Source: Lysobacterales bacterium
GTDB taxonomy: Bacteria > Pseudomonadota > Gammaproteobacteria > Xanthomonadales > SZUA-5
Reading direction: 5' to 3'
Length of the DNA: 64,000 nucleotides
Assembly (NCBI GenBank): GCA_022844135.1
Contig: JALHMG010000015.1
Coordinates: 1 to 64,000 of the forward strand
The position numbers and the translations under genes were made by a program. A model generated the notes under the pieces. That model was not told the DNA's origin. It made no database searches and saw nothing but the letters and a program-made list of their open reading frames with translations. Of the stretch, positions 1 through 8,747 are shown piece by piece (the first letter of the stretch is position 1; every line of letters starts with the position of its first letter).

Positions 1-59
1 AACAGCGCCAATACCGCCTCAACCCGCTTCGCTGCGGGCAACTCGCTTCGCTTCGGCAT
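1..59 (-). CDS. N-terminus of a probable transposase-type helix-turn-helix protein, cut by the window edge
   Basis: An open frame starts at the ATG at 59 and runs off the left edge, giving MPKRSELPAAKRVEAVLAL. This resembles the start of helix-turn-helix transposase subunits (MPKR..LP...R..AVLALLRRE) that recognise insertion-sequence DNA. An AGGA-type ribosome site lies just upstream. Only 19 residues are visible, so the IS family cannot be named. The position directly after an abruptly ended kinase frame (107-412) supports a mobile-element end here. The assignment is inference from a short N-terminus and the disrupted neighbour. Confidence 0.4.
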   Translation of the reverse strand, partial: MPKRSELPAAKRVEAVLAL

Positions 60-106
60 CTTCCTGTCCTCGATGGTTTACTAACATTCCATCGGGTCCA
101 AGGGAC

Positions 107-412
107 TCAGCGCAAGACACGGTACACGGCGCCCATGCCACCTTCGCGGTGCTTTGCGTCAATCACAAAGCGGCCTACGCGCGTGCCAGGAACTAGATCG
201 CTTAAAATCGTTTCCGACGCGTTGCTGCTCGCTTGCAACGAAGCGGTTGAATTATGTGACTCCAAAAGGCGCTCGAGGTCATCGGCCAGCGCAGCATTTT
301 GAGCACGAAACTTTGCCAACAGCTCCGGCCGCTGGCGGACATCAGCTTCACAAGCCTCTGTGAACCATCGAACCAGCGTTTTTGTTTGCTCGCTCTGCGC
401 AGCGTCTAACAT
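107..412 (-). pseudogene. Truncated Hanks-type Ser/Thr protein kinase, N-terminal 101 residues only
   Basis: The frame opens with MLDAAQSEQTKTLVRWF and a helical, acidic N-terminal part (about residues 1-60) that is common in front of bacterial Ser/Thr kinase domains. It then reaches the glycine-rich ATP loop (REGGMGAVYRVLR) and stops, 32 residues before a VAIK lysine would be expected. The HRD and DFG motifs are absent, so it cannot be an active kinase. The break coincides with the start of a probable insertion sequence to the left (1-59 and its leader 60-106), and I infer that the rest of the gene was displaced by insertion. A complete kinase of the same general kind lies at 57916-60405. 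The kinase identity is firm; the insertion mechanism is inferred. Confidence 0.7.
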
Positions 413-497
413 CAGTTTGCGACCGGGAACAAGGGGCAAGCCCAATGCCGCCCAACACCTTAGAACCGATGGTAACAAACGTCCTGTCGGAATTACG

Positions 498-2840
498 TTA
501 GTTTTCAAAACCGTCGTAAAAGACGCTATCCCCTGCAAGAAGGGAGAAGCCAGCGCCTGTGCTGCTCTCCCCCCATGCACGTGCGCCGGATGTCCCGCCG
601 CTGTACTGCGCATTCAACTGGATGGGACCCGGTTCGAAGAATGTGATGGAGCAACGTGCCAGCGCCGAATTCGTGCCTGGCTCCAGCGTCTCGGTACTGC
701 AGACACCGCGTGGCGATCCGACTACCGACACTGACCCGATTGGCGCACCATCATTGGACTGGACTCGTACAGTGACCTCGACCGGCTGACCCAGCTGGAC
801 GACGGAGGGCGCTACGGAAATGATCTCCACCGTTGTGGCAATTTGCGGACCAAATGCGATCAGGTTGACAGCCCGCCGGCCACCAACGCCCGAAAAAAGG
901 CCTGCCGCGATCAAGCGGCCACTGAACGACTCGAGATCGTTGAAGAAGGCAACGGAGTTTGTAGGGCCACGCGCGAATTCAAATGCCTGGCCGAGGCGTT
1001 CCCAAACGTTGCCGTTGAGTCTTCGAACATCGGCCTCAAGCACTTGCGAAGAAAACTCTTGGCGACCCGCCACGATCAACGAACCATCCCAACTGGTCAG
1101 GGCCAAACCCGTATAGCTCTCCAAATTTCCAACCGGTTGCCAACTCGAGCCTGTCCAACGGAAAACGCCAGCCGTTCCAGCCGCGTAGACCTCACCTTGG
1201 TGGACATGGATGTCGCGGAGTCCGGCGATGAAACCGAGGTGGGTCCAGGTGCCATTGGATTCGTATCTGGCAACAATCTCGCCAATGCAGCCGTACAACA
1301 CGCCCGCGTACACCCTTGCGCAGCGACCAGATCCTAGCGCAACCAGGTTGCGCCAATCATTGCCATCCCAGAACCACCAGCCACCAGCTGTCGCCACGAG
1401 GTCATTGGGAAGCGCTGCGAGGCTGGCAATGTTGAAGAGGCCAGATCCCAGCGATCGCCATGCCGATCCGTTCCAGCGTGCGATGCCGTTGGCATTTCCG
1501 CCGGCCACTGGAAGGATGAAGGATCCTGCGACCACCAGCTCGCCCATAAAAGACGCCGCAGCGACCGTTGGGCCGTTAATGCCGGTACCCAGCGCTGCCC
1601 AGTTCGAACCATCCCAAGTTGCAATGCGGCGACCATTTGGCTGACCAGGTACCGATGTGAAAGAGCCCGTGGGCGCCAAGCGACCGTTGTGCAAAGTCAT
1701 CGAGTTCACATCATCAGCGATGCCGGTTGCGAAGCTGCGCCAGCCACCTGAAGAACTCCATGCGGCAATCGAAGGCGCGCCAAGCTCGCCAGCAACGCTG
1801 AACTCGCCGCCGAGCAGAAGCTCATTACCCTGCGTGATCAGGGCATTGATCATCGCTTCGCTGTTGACTCGTCCACTTACACCGTCATTCGGCGTGCTGC
1901 TGATTCCCGACCAATTGGAGCCATCCCAAACCGCGACATTTCGAACTGGGATGTTTGCCGCGAGCGTGAACGAGCCTGCAGCAATCAAGTTATTGTTCAG
2001 TTGCGCAAACGCGCGTACTTCGCCTCCAGGTCCGAGCCCGCTTGCAAGTCCAACCCATTGCGTCCCGGTCCAACGCGCAACCCGCGACAGTGAGACACCA
2101 GTGCTGAATGATCCCCCAGCAATCAACGAGCCATTGAAAGTGGTGAGCGCAAAAACACCGCCGAGAGGCGGTAGCTGCGCCCATGTTGATCCAGTCCAGC
2201 GAGCGACGCCGCCGAAGATTCCGCCCGCATAGAGCGAGTTATCGAAGACGTGCAACGCCCATACGCCATTGTCGAGTCCGGTCGACATCGGTGCCCAATC
2301 GATACCGTCCCAGACGGCAACTCGGCTCACAAACTGACCGCCTGCATTGAGAAATTCGCCGCCAGCGTACAGACGGTCATTCCACACGGTCATCGTCCTA
2401 CCACGCGCACTCAATCCGGTATTCAGTGGCAACCACTCGGTGCCAGTCCACCTCGCAATGCGATTGACCACGCGCGTCCCAGATCGAATGAAGTCCCCGG
2501 TTGCAATCAACTGCCCACGATAGACCGCGAGGGCGCGCACGCGGTCGTCGAAACCGGCGCCGAGTTGCGTCCAGGCGACACCATCCCATCGTGCAACGCG
2601 AAGCGCAGGCTGCCAGCCGGCGCTGACGAAGGCGCCCGCCGCCACCAGCGCTGGCCCGGAGCCGTCGTCGAACAACACCATGGTATCCACTGGCCCGTCG
2701 AGCGCCTTCGAAGGCAGCGAGGAAACACGGTGCCAACCGTTGTTCTGCGCGTCAGCACTCAGAGAGGCCAAAAACACTGCCAGCACAAACAGCGCCTTCA
2801 ACCCAGGCGTCGACCGCAAGAGTGCTTTGAACTTATTCAT
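498..2840 (-). CDS. Exported W-repeat beta-propeller protein with C-terminal Ig-like domain
   Basis: The 780-residue protein begins MNKFKALLRSTPG with a Sec signal peptide (hydrophobic LFVLAVFLASLSADA, cleavage near residue 31). The start at 2840 is set by an AGAGAGG ribosome site 6 bases upstream. Residues 35-660 hold about a dozen imperfect repeats of about 45 residues with the pattern ARW-G..W..L..G....V.AL......L.AGG.F, which should fold as one or two beta-propellers. Residues about 675-765 look like a bacterial Ig-like repeat domain, and the chain ends DSVFYDGFEN. It is probably exported or surface-attached; no enzyme motif is visible. It lies 189 bp after the CsgG-like export cluster (3030-6485) on the same strand. 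Function unknown; a structural, adhesive or binding role is only a guess. Confidence 0.8.
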   Translation of the reverse strand: MNKFKALLRSTPGLKALFVLAVFLASLSADAQNNGWHRVSSLPSKALDGPVDTMVLFDDGSGPALVAAGAFVSAGWQPALRVARWDGVAWTQLGAGFDDRVRALAVYRGQLIATGDFIRSGTRVVNRIARWTGTEWLPLNTGLSARGRTMTVWNDRLYAGGEFLNAGGQFVSRVAVWDGIDWAPMSTGLDNGVWALHVFDNSLYAGGIFGGVARWTGSTWAQLPPLGGVFALTTFNGSLIAGGSFSTGVSLSRVARWTGTQWVGLASGLGPGGEVRAFAQLNNNLIAAGSFTLAANIPVRNVAVWDGSNWSGISSTPNDGVSGRVNSEAMINALITQGNELLLGGEFSVAGELGAPSIAAWSSSGGWRSFATGIADDVNSMTLHNGRLAPTGSFTSVPGQPNGRRIATWDGSNWAALGTGINGPTVAAASFMGELVVAGSFILPVAGGNANGIARWNGSAWRSLGSGLFNIASLAALPNDLVATAGGWWFWDGNDWRNLVALGSGRCARVYAGVLYGCIGEIVARYESNGTWTHLGFIAGLRDIHVHQGEVYAAGTAGVFRWTGSSWQPVGNLESYTGLALTSWDGSLIVAGRQEFSSQVLEADVRRLNGNVWERLGQAFEFARGPTNSVAFFNDLESFSGRLIAAGLFSGVGGRRAVNLIAFGPQIATTVEIISVAPSVVQLGQPVEVTVRVQSNDGAPIGSVSVVGSPRGVCSTETLEPGTNSALARCSITFFEPGPIQLNAQYSGGTSGARAWGESSTGAGFSLLAGDSVFYDGFEN

Positions 2841-2962
2841 GCGATACCTCTCTGAGATCCGAAACTCGGCTGCAACAAAAACAATCGTCAATGGCACGAA
2901 CTGGTTGTCGCTGGGGCCTACGACACGCAGATCACATAAGCCCAGCGAGCGTCATTGAAATC

Positions 2963-2989
2963 AGGGCGCGGAGAGCACTTCGGCGCCCT
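2963..2989 (-). terminator. Possible hairpin terminator after the 604-residue secreted protein
   Basis: AGGGCGC at 2963-2969 pairs with GCGCCCT at 2983-2989 over a 13-nt loop. It lies about 40 bases past the stop codon at 3030 and before the promoter region of the propeller gene. There is no good U-tract, so this is a weak call. Confidence 0.3.
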
Positions 2990-3029
2990 CGTCGTGAGCA
3001 AGAAATGGCAGGAATGAAAAACCACTGGC

Positions 3030-4844
3030 TTAAGGACATGACAGCCCGGCCGGAAGCGTGAGTCGCTGAAGATTCATGCTGCCCGTGCCGAAGCCTGGCA
3101 TCTGAGAGCTGAATTCGACGCGACCTTGATTGCAGTTGGTGAAGCGCAGCGTCACTGTGCCCCACGGCGGATTGGTGACTTGCGCTGGGTTGAAGTTGGG
3201 AATGAAGCGTCCACCGGCTGTGCGCGCAAATGGGATCGTGGCCGTATTGCCAACGTAGGGACCGACGCCACCAAACCAGGCCTGGTTGCCCTGAGCGTCG
3301 AAGGTAAACCACCAAGCGAGTATTTGGTTGGCTGGCAACACCTCGACAAGCAGGCCGTGCCCAGATTGTTGTGGGTCAAACCAAGTGCCGCTGATCCCCG
3401 GGCTGATCGCGAAGATCGGTGGCGGTGGCGGCGGTGCGGTACCGGGCAAACGAAACAGCGCGATTTGCACAGTGTTGTTGTTCAGACTGACTTGCATTGG
3501 AATTTCACCGCGCTCGTTGAAGCGATCGCCCATCCGCACGCTCTGCACCACCGCACCTTGCACGCTGGTAGTCGCATTCAAGAACTCACGCAATCCGAAT
3601 TGACGATCGTAGTAAAACCAGCCAGTAAATGAACTCGCGCCAACGCGGTACGTCGCTTCGAACCTCACACGACCGCCGGGTCCGACGGTGGCCAGTTCGG
3701 TGGAATTGGGAATGGCGGTGAACGTTGAGTTTGGTGCAATTGCCGGCCGCCCCTCGCGTGCAATCTCGACCACACCCTGGCTATCAACTAAGTAGAGGCC
3801 ACTATCATCGCTCGTACCGCCAACGGTACCCGTGAGCTCCATCGTTGCGACCACGACGTTGTCGCTTGAGACGTCTGCATCTCGGATACTGAAGAACTGA
3901 CCTTGGCCTTGTGGCAAGTTTTGGCCGCGACGGATGAGTTCAATGCCGCTCATGCTGCCACTGCGGTACTGCGTGACCGTGTTTGCGGCAATGATCGTGA
4001 GCGTTTCAGAGGCGCCTGCATAGACATCGGAAGACGTGCTGGGTGCGATGCGCAACACCGCCGTACCACGAATCAGATACCAGAATGAACTACTTGAGCT
4101 AGTGTCTCGCCCCCGAAAGAAAATGCCTCCTTGGCCGTTACCTAGCACTTCGCCCCACAAATCCGTCAAGGTGTGAGCAGTCCCTTGCACTGAGCTGCCC
4201 AAATTGGCGATTGCAGCCACTGCGCCGCTGTTCGTCAGTCGAATGACGGATCGCCGATCGCAATTTGTCGAGCTTACGGCAACGTTTGGAACAAACCAGA
4301 TGTCGCCGTTGCGTTCCACGTGTACCGAAGAGTTACCGATGCCATTGGTCCGGCAAATCGGCGGCTGCGCCGCCGCAAAGCTCTTGCCGTTTCTCAACAC
4401 CTCAGTGAGGCCCTGTGCGTTTGTCGTCCGATAGAGAGCGGAAGACCCAGCCGTAGTGATGTTTTCCAGGAAGACCAGCGGCATTAACGTGCCGTTGTCG
4501 GTCGAATAGACGCGAGTACCAAAAAGCGAAAGATTGCCAACCCGCCCATCATTGTCAGGGGTTGCCTGTCGCTCCGAGATGTGTCGACCCAACGCCGTTT
4601 GCGTCTGCCCACTCAAGCTGAACAGTGAGGTCGTGTTTGTGTCCTGTTGTGTTTCGGCATAGAACCAAATGATCCCGTTGGAGGTGATCCTGGGCGCATC
4701 GGAGTTCAACCTTAGCGACTGCGTAGTGCCGGGTACGGGATCACCGGACTTCGCCTTAAGTTCGATGGTCCCGAAGTCTTGGGCGGACACGTTGGATGCA
4801 AGCACCAAAGCGAGTGCCAGGGTCATGGACGGACTAGTTTTCAT
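3030..4844 (-). CDS. Large exported protein with C-terminal WFDPQQSGHG-type domain
   Basis: This 604-residue protein starts at the ATG at 4844, which overlaps the TGA of the upstream CsgG/PEGA gene as ATGA, so the two are translationally coupled. MKTSPSMTLALALVLASNVSA is a clear signal peptide. The body has beta-rich repeats with KSGDPVPGT- and AREGRPAI-like segments, of a kind seen in secreted repeat proteins of this order. A Pro/Gly linker (APPPPPPIF) at about residue 478 leads to a separate C-terminal domain of about 120 residues starting ISGTWFDPQQSGHGLLVEV and ending with two conserved-looking Cys. I recall that domain as recurrent at the C-terminus of exported Lysobacterales proteins. 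No catalytic signature is seen. The coupling suggests that it is a cargo or partner of the CsgG-like proteins. Confidence 0.75.
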   Translation of the reverse strand: MKTSPSMTLALALVLASNVSAQDFGTIELKAKSGDPVPGTTQSLRLNSDAPRITSNGIIWFYAETQQDTNTTSLFSLSGQTQTALGRHISERQATPDNDGRVGNLSLFGTRVYSTDNGTLMPLVFLENITTAGSSALYRTTNAQGLTEVLRNGKSFAAAQPPICRTNGIGNSSVHVERNGDIWFVPNVAVSSTNCDRRSVIRLTNSGAVAAIANLGSSVQGTAHTLTDLWGEVLGNGQGGIFFRGRDTSSSSSFWYLIRGTAVLRIAPSTSSDVYAGASETLTIIAANTVTQYRSGSMSGIELIRRGQNLPQGQGQFFSIRDADVSSDNVVVATMELTGTVGGTSDDSGLYLVDSQGVVEIAREGRPAIAPNSTFTAIPNSTELATVGPGGRVRFEATYRVGASSFTGWFYYDRQFGLREFLNATTSVQGAVVQSVRMGDRFNERGEIPMQVSLNNNTVQIALFRLPGTAPPPPPPIFAISPGISGTWFDPQQSGHGLLVEVLPANQILAWWFTFDAQGNQAWFGGVGPYVGNTATIPFARTAGGRFIPNFNPAQVTNPPWGTVTLRFTNCNQGRVEFSSQMPGFGTGSMNLQRLTLPAGLSCP

Positions 4845-5650
4845 TTCAACACCGCCTTGATATGAAGGTTGCTGCGCACACTCACCTTTTTCTCCCACGC
4901 GGGAGCACCGACGCGGGAGATTCGAATCAGCCGAATTCCTGATCGAAGTTCGAACTCGCCGTCGGTGTTTCCTACGAAAACGCCATCAACCTCGACGTCA
5001 GCGCCGGGGGGATCGCTGCTGATTGGAACGCGCACTACGCCTGAGTCGGATTGTTCGAGGCCTCGCGTTGCAAACGGGGCTCTTTGTACGCCGGCCACAA
5101 CGGCTACCGCTGCTTCTTCAGCGATTCGGTCGTAAGGTGTCGTTGTTGTCGATTGCGTGATGGTAGTTTCGCGCGCAACCCAACGTGCGCGGGTGCGATC
5201 GGAGTAGACGATGCGTCCGCTCTCGGTCTCGAAGATCCTGACGCTGATTGAAATCGACCAAATCGTGTTGCGCATCGCAGCGGCGTAGGAATTGCCTTGC
5301 ATCGTATGTTGCTCGCGCTCGACAGAAATGACTCTGCCTGTCATCAGGTGAGATGCACCGAGCATTTTTCCGATACGAGCTGCAGTGCCGGCGTCCGCGT
5401 AGCCCGATGCACCTAATTGCTGTTCTTGCATGATGCTGTTGAGCTTCTCTCGCTCAATCACCTCGAACAGGTTTTGATTGACCAGTTCGTCCACCACATA
5501 GTCGGCAAGCTGAGCGCCGGGCAGTTCACCGGCATATTGGTGGGCGTCGAAATCCACGACCGCAATGCGCGGTGTGCGAGCGATCCCGACGTCAACCGAT
5601 CCAATCGCCAGCAGGCAAAAAAACGAAAAACTAGAGCTGAACCTTGACAT
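4841..5650 (-). CDS. CsgG-like protein with C-terminal PEGA domain
   Basis: The 269-residue product starts MSRFSSSFSFFCLLAIGSVDVG (signal peptide) with a GAGGGG ribosome site inside the 3' end of the preceding gene; the two frames overlap by 20 bp. Residues about 30-190 match the CsgG family core: RIAVVDFDAH, ELVNQNLFEVIEREKLNSI, a GASHLMTGRVISVE strand and FETESGRIVYSD. CsgG itself is an outer-membrane lipoprotein pore for curli secretion. No lipobox Cys is visible here, so a periplasmic role like that of other CsgG-fold proteins is possible. Residues about 200-269 (ISSDPPGADVEVDGVFVGNT) form a PEGA domain, a surface or carbohydrate-associated beta module. It is the middle gene of a three-gene coupled unit. 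Confidence 0.75.
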   Translation of the reverse strand: MSRFSSSFSFFCLLAIGSVDVGIARTPRIAVVDFDAHQYAGELPGAQLADYVVDELVNQNLFEVIEREKLNSIMQEQQLGASGYADAGTAARIGKMLGASHLMTGRVISVEREQHTMQGNSYAAAMRNTIWSISISVRIFETESGRIVYSDRTRARWVARETTITQSTTTTPYDRIAEEAAVAVVAGVQRAPFATRGLEQSDSGVVRVPISSDPPGADVEVDGVFVGNTDGEFELRSGIRLIRISRVGAPAWEKKVSVRSNLHIKAVLK

Positions 5651-6485
5651 GTACGGTTGCCCCTCTTTCGATCGAAGCTGCCAGTTGCCCGCCGCCGGAC
5701 CGAACCTTGCAAACACTGAGGTCTGGGCCTTCATCACGGAGCACTTCCAACTCAGCGACAGGCTGTTCGCGCGTTATCGTTTCGCCGTCCACGTCAATCT
5801 CTTTGCGCACGAATGCCTGAAGCCTTGTCTTCTTTGCCACGCCGTCTGCTGGGCCGGCGTTGATTAGCACTTCAAGAACTTCGCCTTTGCGGCCAACGCG
5901 TTCGACGGACACCAGCTTTGCGGTGATGGGGAACGACTGATCGATAAATGCCGCTAGTGGTTTCGCCGTGGAGTTGAGGGCGGCCTTGAGCGCGCCGCCG
6001 AGGGAGGTGGAGTCTCGGAAAACACCGGCGAAAAGGTCCTTCATGCTTCCGGTTGAACTCGAGAACTCGCCCGAATAGACGACCTTTCCGTTGCCCACAT
6101 CAACGATGCGCAGCCCATAGCTTATGGTCACTTTGTAAGCAACGCCGCCGCCGTCCAGAGCGTCTTGATCCACACTACTCTGCGTAACTGAGCCGATGAC
6201 AGTGAAGCGGGCACCCAACTCATCAATGGCTTGACGCTGTTCTTCGGTCATCGCCATCTGAAAGCTGCGTTCGGCCTCCAGAGCGGAAAACTGCGAACGT
6301 TCCAAGACTTCGAATCGCCGTTCAGCGACGAAGGCCTGGACGACAAAATTCTCCACTTGAGTCCGAACGTCATCGCTGACGCCCGAACTGTGCTGGAAAG
6401 GAAAAATCGCAATCTTCTCGCTGGCATGCGCGGGCATTGCCAACGCCCCAACGGCAAGAAGTACCAGAACAATGCACCGCGCCAT
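5631..6485 (-). CDS. CsgG-like / FlgT-like exported protein
   Basis: The product of 284 residues starts MARCIVLVLLAVGALAMPAHA, a typical signal peptide with AHA cleavage. A GTG three codons upstream at 6494 is a possible alternative start. The core (KIAIFPFQHSSG, ERRFEVLERSQFSAL, GARFTVIGSV, VDVGNGKVVYSGEF) is CsgG-like. The C-terminal part from about residue 185 (KLVSVERVGRKGEVLEVLINAG) resembles the C-terminal beta domain of FlgT-type proteins. It lacks a lipobox. It is the first gene of the unit with the PEGA-containing CsgG homologue and the 604-residue secreted protein, so the set may build or feed a cell-envelope structure. That function is inferred from family and neighbours only. Confidence 0.7.
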   Translation of the reverse strand: MARCIVLVLLAVGALAMPAHASEKIAIFPFQHSSGVSDDVRTQVENFVVQAFVAERRFEVLERSQFSALEAERSFQMAMTEEQRQAIDELGARFTVIGSVTQSSVDQDALDGGGVAYKVTISYGLRIVDVGNGKVVYSGEFSSSTGSMKDLFAGVFRDSTSLGGALKAALNSTAKPLAAFIDQSFPITAKLVSVERVGRKGEVLEVLINAGPADGVAKKTRLQAFVRKEIDVDGETITREQPVAELEVLRDEGPDLSVCKVRSGGGQLAASIERGATVHVKVQL

Positions 6486-6814
6486 TGATCTCACAGCTCG
6501 CCCGCCTATCCCGAGTTCACTTACACCGCTGCCTGCGCGTTGAGAAACTGGTCAAGACCAGCTTCTTGCGCAATCCGAGCGCCTGGGGGAGAGGCTAGTG
6601 CCTGGCTAGTAGTCGGTTAAGGCCAATCGGCGTACGTCAGATTTCTGCTCATGAGCAGGCCCTGGTGATCGCGAAGGTCTGAGCTTCGTCGATGAACTGG
6701 CGCACGATGTCGAACGAATTTCGTTGGCTATCGGATGTCCTTGTTCGAATGTTTGGCGTTCGCCCGCGATGGTTTGACCTGCGTTGTCGACTGCGCAGCG
6801 TTCGAGCGCGACGC
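6486..6814. other. Intergenic region between the Cys-rich secreted protein and the CsgG-like operon
   Basis: This 329-bp stretch should hold the promoter of the minus-strand operon starting at 6485. The only structure I see is a small hairpin (CTGGTC, two bases, GACCAG) near 6550-6563. I found no convincing gene, and the short frames here have no ribosome site or family resemblance. Confidence 0.4.
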
Positions 6815-7651
6815 TCACTCGAAACCATTGCGAAACAAGGTGGGGAGCACCACGACCGACTGGTTGGGATCGCCGCACGCAGTGGCTGCGGGCAGATTCC
6901 AGGCGTTGCCGAGGTAGCTCGCGATCCAACGATGGGTTCCGGTAGAACCGGGGATCACCGGAGGCGACAGGGTCGATCCATTTCCGGGGATGGCGATCAC
7001 CGCATTGCGCAGGACGTTGGCGCAATTCGTATCGCCGGGGCCGAACAGTTGGAAACGCACGCTCGCCGGCGCATCGACATTGGCCATCACCGTGGCTTCA
7101 TCGACAATCGCGCCGCCGAGCTCGATATCGCCCGAGGCGAGCGCGGAAAAGTTGATGGCCTCGTTGGCGACGGCGCCAATGACGCCGCCGCAGGTGCGCG
7201 TTTGCGTGTTGCAAGTGCCCTGGCAGTCGCCCGCGCCGTCGCACGGGCAGCCGTTAGGATTGGCGTTGCCGCCGGATCCTGGTATCAGACACGCCGGTTG
7301 TGCGGCCGCCGTGCCACCGCCAGCGCACACGCGCGGATTGGGGCCGAAGGGACACACCCCCGCGCATTCGAGATTGCTGGCGCAGGCGCAGCCATCGGCG
7401 CTCAACTCCAGGGTATTTCCGGGCGCACATACGGGCACCGACGGGCCACCGGCGCAATAGCACGGCGCACCGCCGCTGGAGATCGGACAAACACCAATGC
7501 AATCGAGATTGCCGCTACACAGGCAACCGTTCGATGACAGATTTTTGCCGTTGCCGACGGGATAACACGCCTGCAGAGAGGGCGTGACCACCGTTTGCGC
7601 CATCGCCAGAGGCGCCAACGCCAACCACAATAAGAAAAATCGCCGATACAT
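6815..7651 (-). CDS. Exported Cys-rich repeat protein ending in FRNGFE
   Basis: The 278-residue protein starts [19 protein letters not shown], a signal peptide cut after AMA. Residues about 30-145 contain three Cys-rich repeats of the form NGC.C.....C.G.C ([51 protein letters not shown]), likely disulphide-bonded and resembling small EGF- or Dickkopf-like knots. A beta-rich domain follows (about 150-265), and the chain ends [10 protein letters not shown]. That tail matches the DGFEN end of the propeller protein at 498-2840. No enzymatic motif is evident. It appears monocistronic and divergent from the transglutaminase-like gene. Surface location and sorting by the tail are inferences. Confidence 0.75.
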   Translation of the reverse strand: MYRRFFLLWLALAPLAMAQTVVTPSLQACYPVGNGKNLSSNGCLCSGNLDCIGVCPISSGGAPCYCAGGPSVPVCAPGNTLELSADGCACASNLECAGVCPFGPNPRVCAGGGTAAAQPACLIPGSGGNANPNGCPCDGAGDCQGTCNTQTRTCGGVIGAVANEAINFSALASGDIELGGAIVDEATVMANVDAPASVRFQLFGPGDTNCANVLRNAVIAIPGNGSTLSPPVIPGSTGTHRWIASYLGNAWNLPAATACGDPNQSVVVLPTLFRNGFE

Positions 7652-7872
7652 GTGCACGTTCCAGATGACGGATCGGTCTGTGGAAACGTTGTTCGTCTTC
7701 GAATCGCACGCCCCGCGATGGCGGGCAGCGGTTGTTGAGCTGTTGTTGTCGCTGGCCGCCGGGAGATTCCGGATGCAACCAAAGACCGGGCCGCACACTC
7801 GCGCGGCGAAATCCTTTGCCACACCGCGCAAGCGTTGCTTATCCTCAACCCATCACTTTTGCGGTCTGCGCC

Positions 7873-8667
7873 ATGCTCCATATCCGCCACGAAACGGTCT
7901 ACCGCTACGACGCGCCGGTGAAGCACAGCGTTCAGGCGCTGCGGCTGACGCCGCGCGCCGACGGCGGCCAGCTGGTGCTGAATTGGCACCTGGCGACGCC
8001 GGGACGACGCGTCGAACAGTGGGACGCGCATGGCAACCTGACGCATTGGCTCAGTGTCGACGAACCGCACTCGGAGGTGCGAATCGTCGCCACCGGCATG
8101 GTCGATGGCGGCGAGGCGTCGATCCTCGACACCGGCACGATTTCGCCGATGGTGTATCGCGCCGTGACGCAATTGACGCAGCCGTTTGCGGAGATCGCGG
8201 AGATCGTCGATGGCTCGCTGGCGCCGGAGGTGGTAACGCCGGAAGCGCTGCTCGCATTGGCCGAGCGTATCGGCGAGCGAGTGCGCTATCGCACCGGCAG
8301 CACCGATGTGCGTCACAGCGCGCTCGACGCGTGGCGGCAGGGCGAAGGCGTGTGCCAGGACCACTCGCATGTGTTTCTCGTGGCGTGTCGAAGCGCTGGT
8401 CTTCCCGCGCGCTACGTGAGCGGTTATGTGGACACGTCCAGCACCTCCGGCCAGGTCGCTACCCATGCGTGGGCCGACGTTTGGATCGAGCGCGAGCGCC
8501 GCTGGCTAAGCCTGGATGTATCGCACCGCACATTGGCCGGAGAACGGCACTGCCGGCTGGCGGTTGGGCGCGACTATCTGGACGCGGCGCCGGTACGTGG
8601 CGTACGCCGCGGCGGCGGTGCGGAGTCGCTGGAGGTGTTTGTGGCGATTGGCGCGAGTCAGCAGTAG
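7873..8667 (+). CDS. Transglutaminase-like cysteine protease family protein
   Basis: The 264-residue product has the bacterial transglutaminase-like N-terminal domain ([16 protein letters not shown], residues 1-80) and a transglutaminase core at about 130-240. The catalytic triad is visible: Cys in [12 protein letters not shown], His in [10 protein letters not shown] and Asp in WLSLDVSHR. There is no signal peptide. Proteins of this group are cytoplasmic and usually described as transglutaminase-like putative cysteine proteases, often beside alpha-E or circularly permuted ATP-grasp genes. Here no such partner is present; prfA follows 80 bp later. The substrate is unknown. The start is the ATG at 7873, as the longer frame upstream lacks homology. 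Confidence 0.85.
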   Translation: MLHIRHETVYRYDAPVKHSVQALRLTPRADGGQLVLNWHLATPGRRVEQWDAHGNLTHWLSVDEPHSEVRIVATGMVDGGEASILDTGTISPMVYRAVTQLTQPFAEIAEIVDGSLAPEVVTPEALLALAERIGERVRYRTGSTDVRHSALDAWRQGEGVCQDHSHVFLVACRSAGLPARYVSGYVDTSSTSGQVATHAWADVWIERERRWLSLDVSHRTLAGERHCRLAVGRDYLDAAPVRGVRRGGGAESLEVFVAIGASQQ

Positions 8668-8747
8668 CTTCCGCACGATTTCGAGCCAGGTCCGAATACC
8701 AATCCGGACTTGCGCAACCGCGCGCATCCACGCAGCATCCGCGCGCC

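Noticed and set aside
7402-8466. 354-codon minus-strand frame over the transglutaminase-like gene
   Set aside because: It covers a gene with a visible Cys-His-Asp triad and is Arg/His-rich without motifs.
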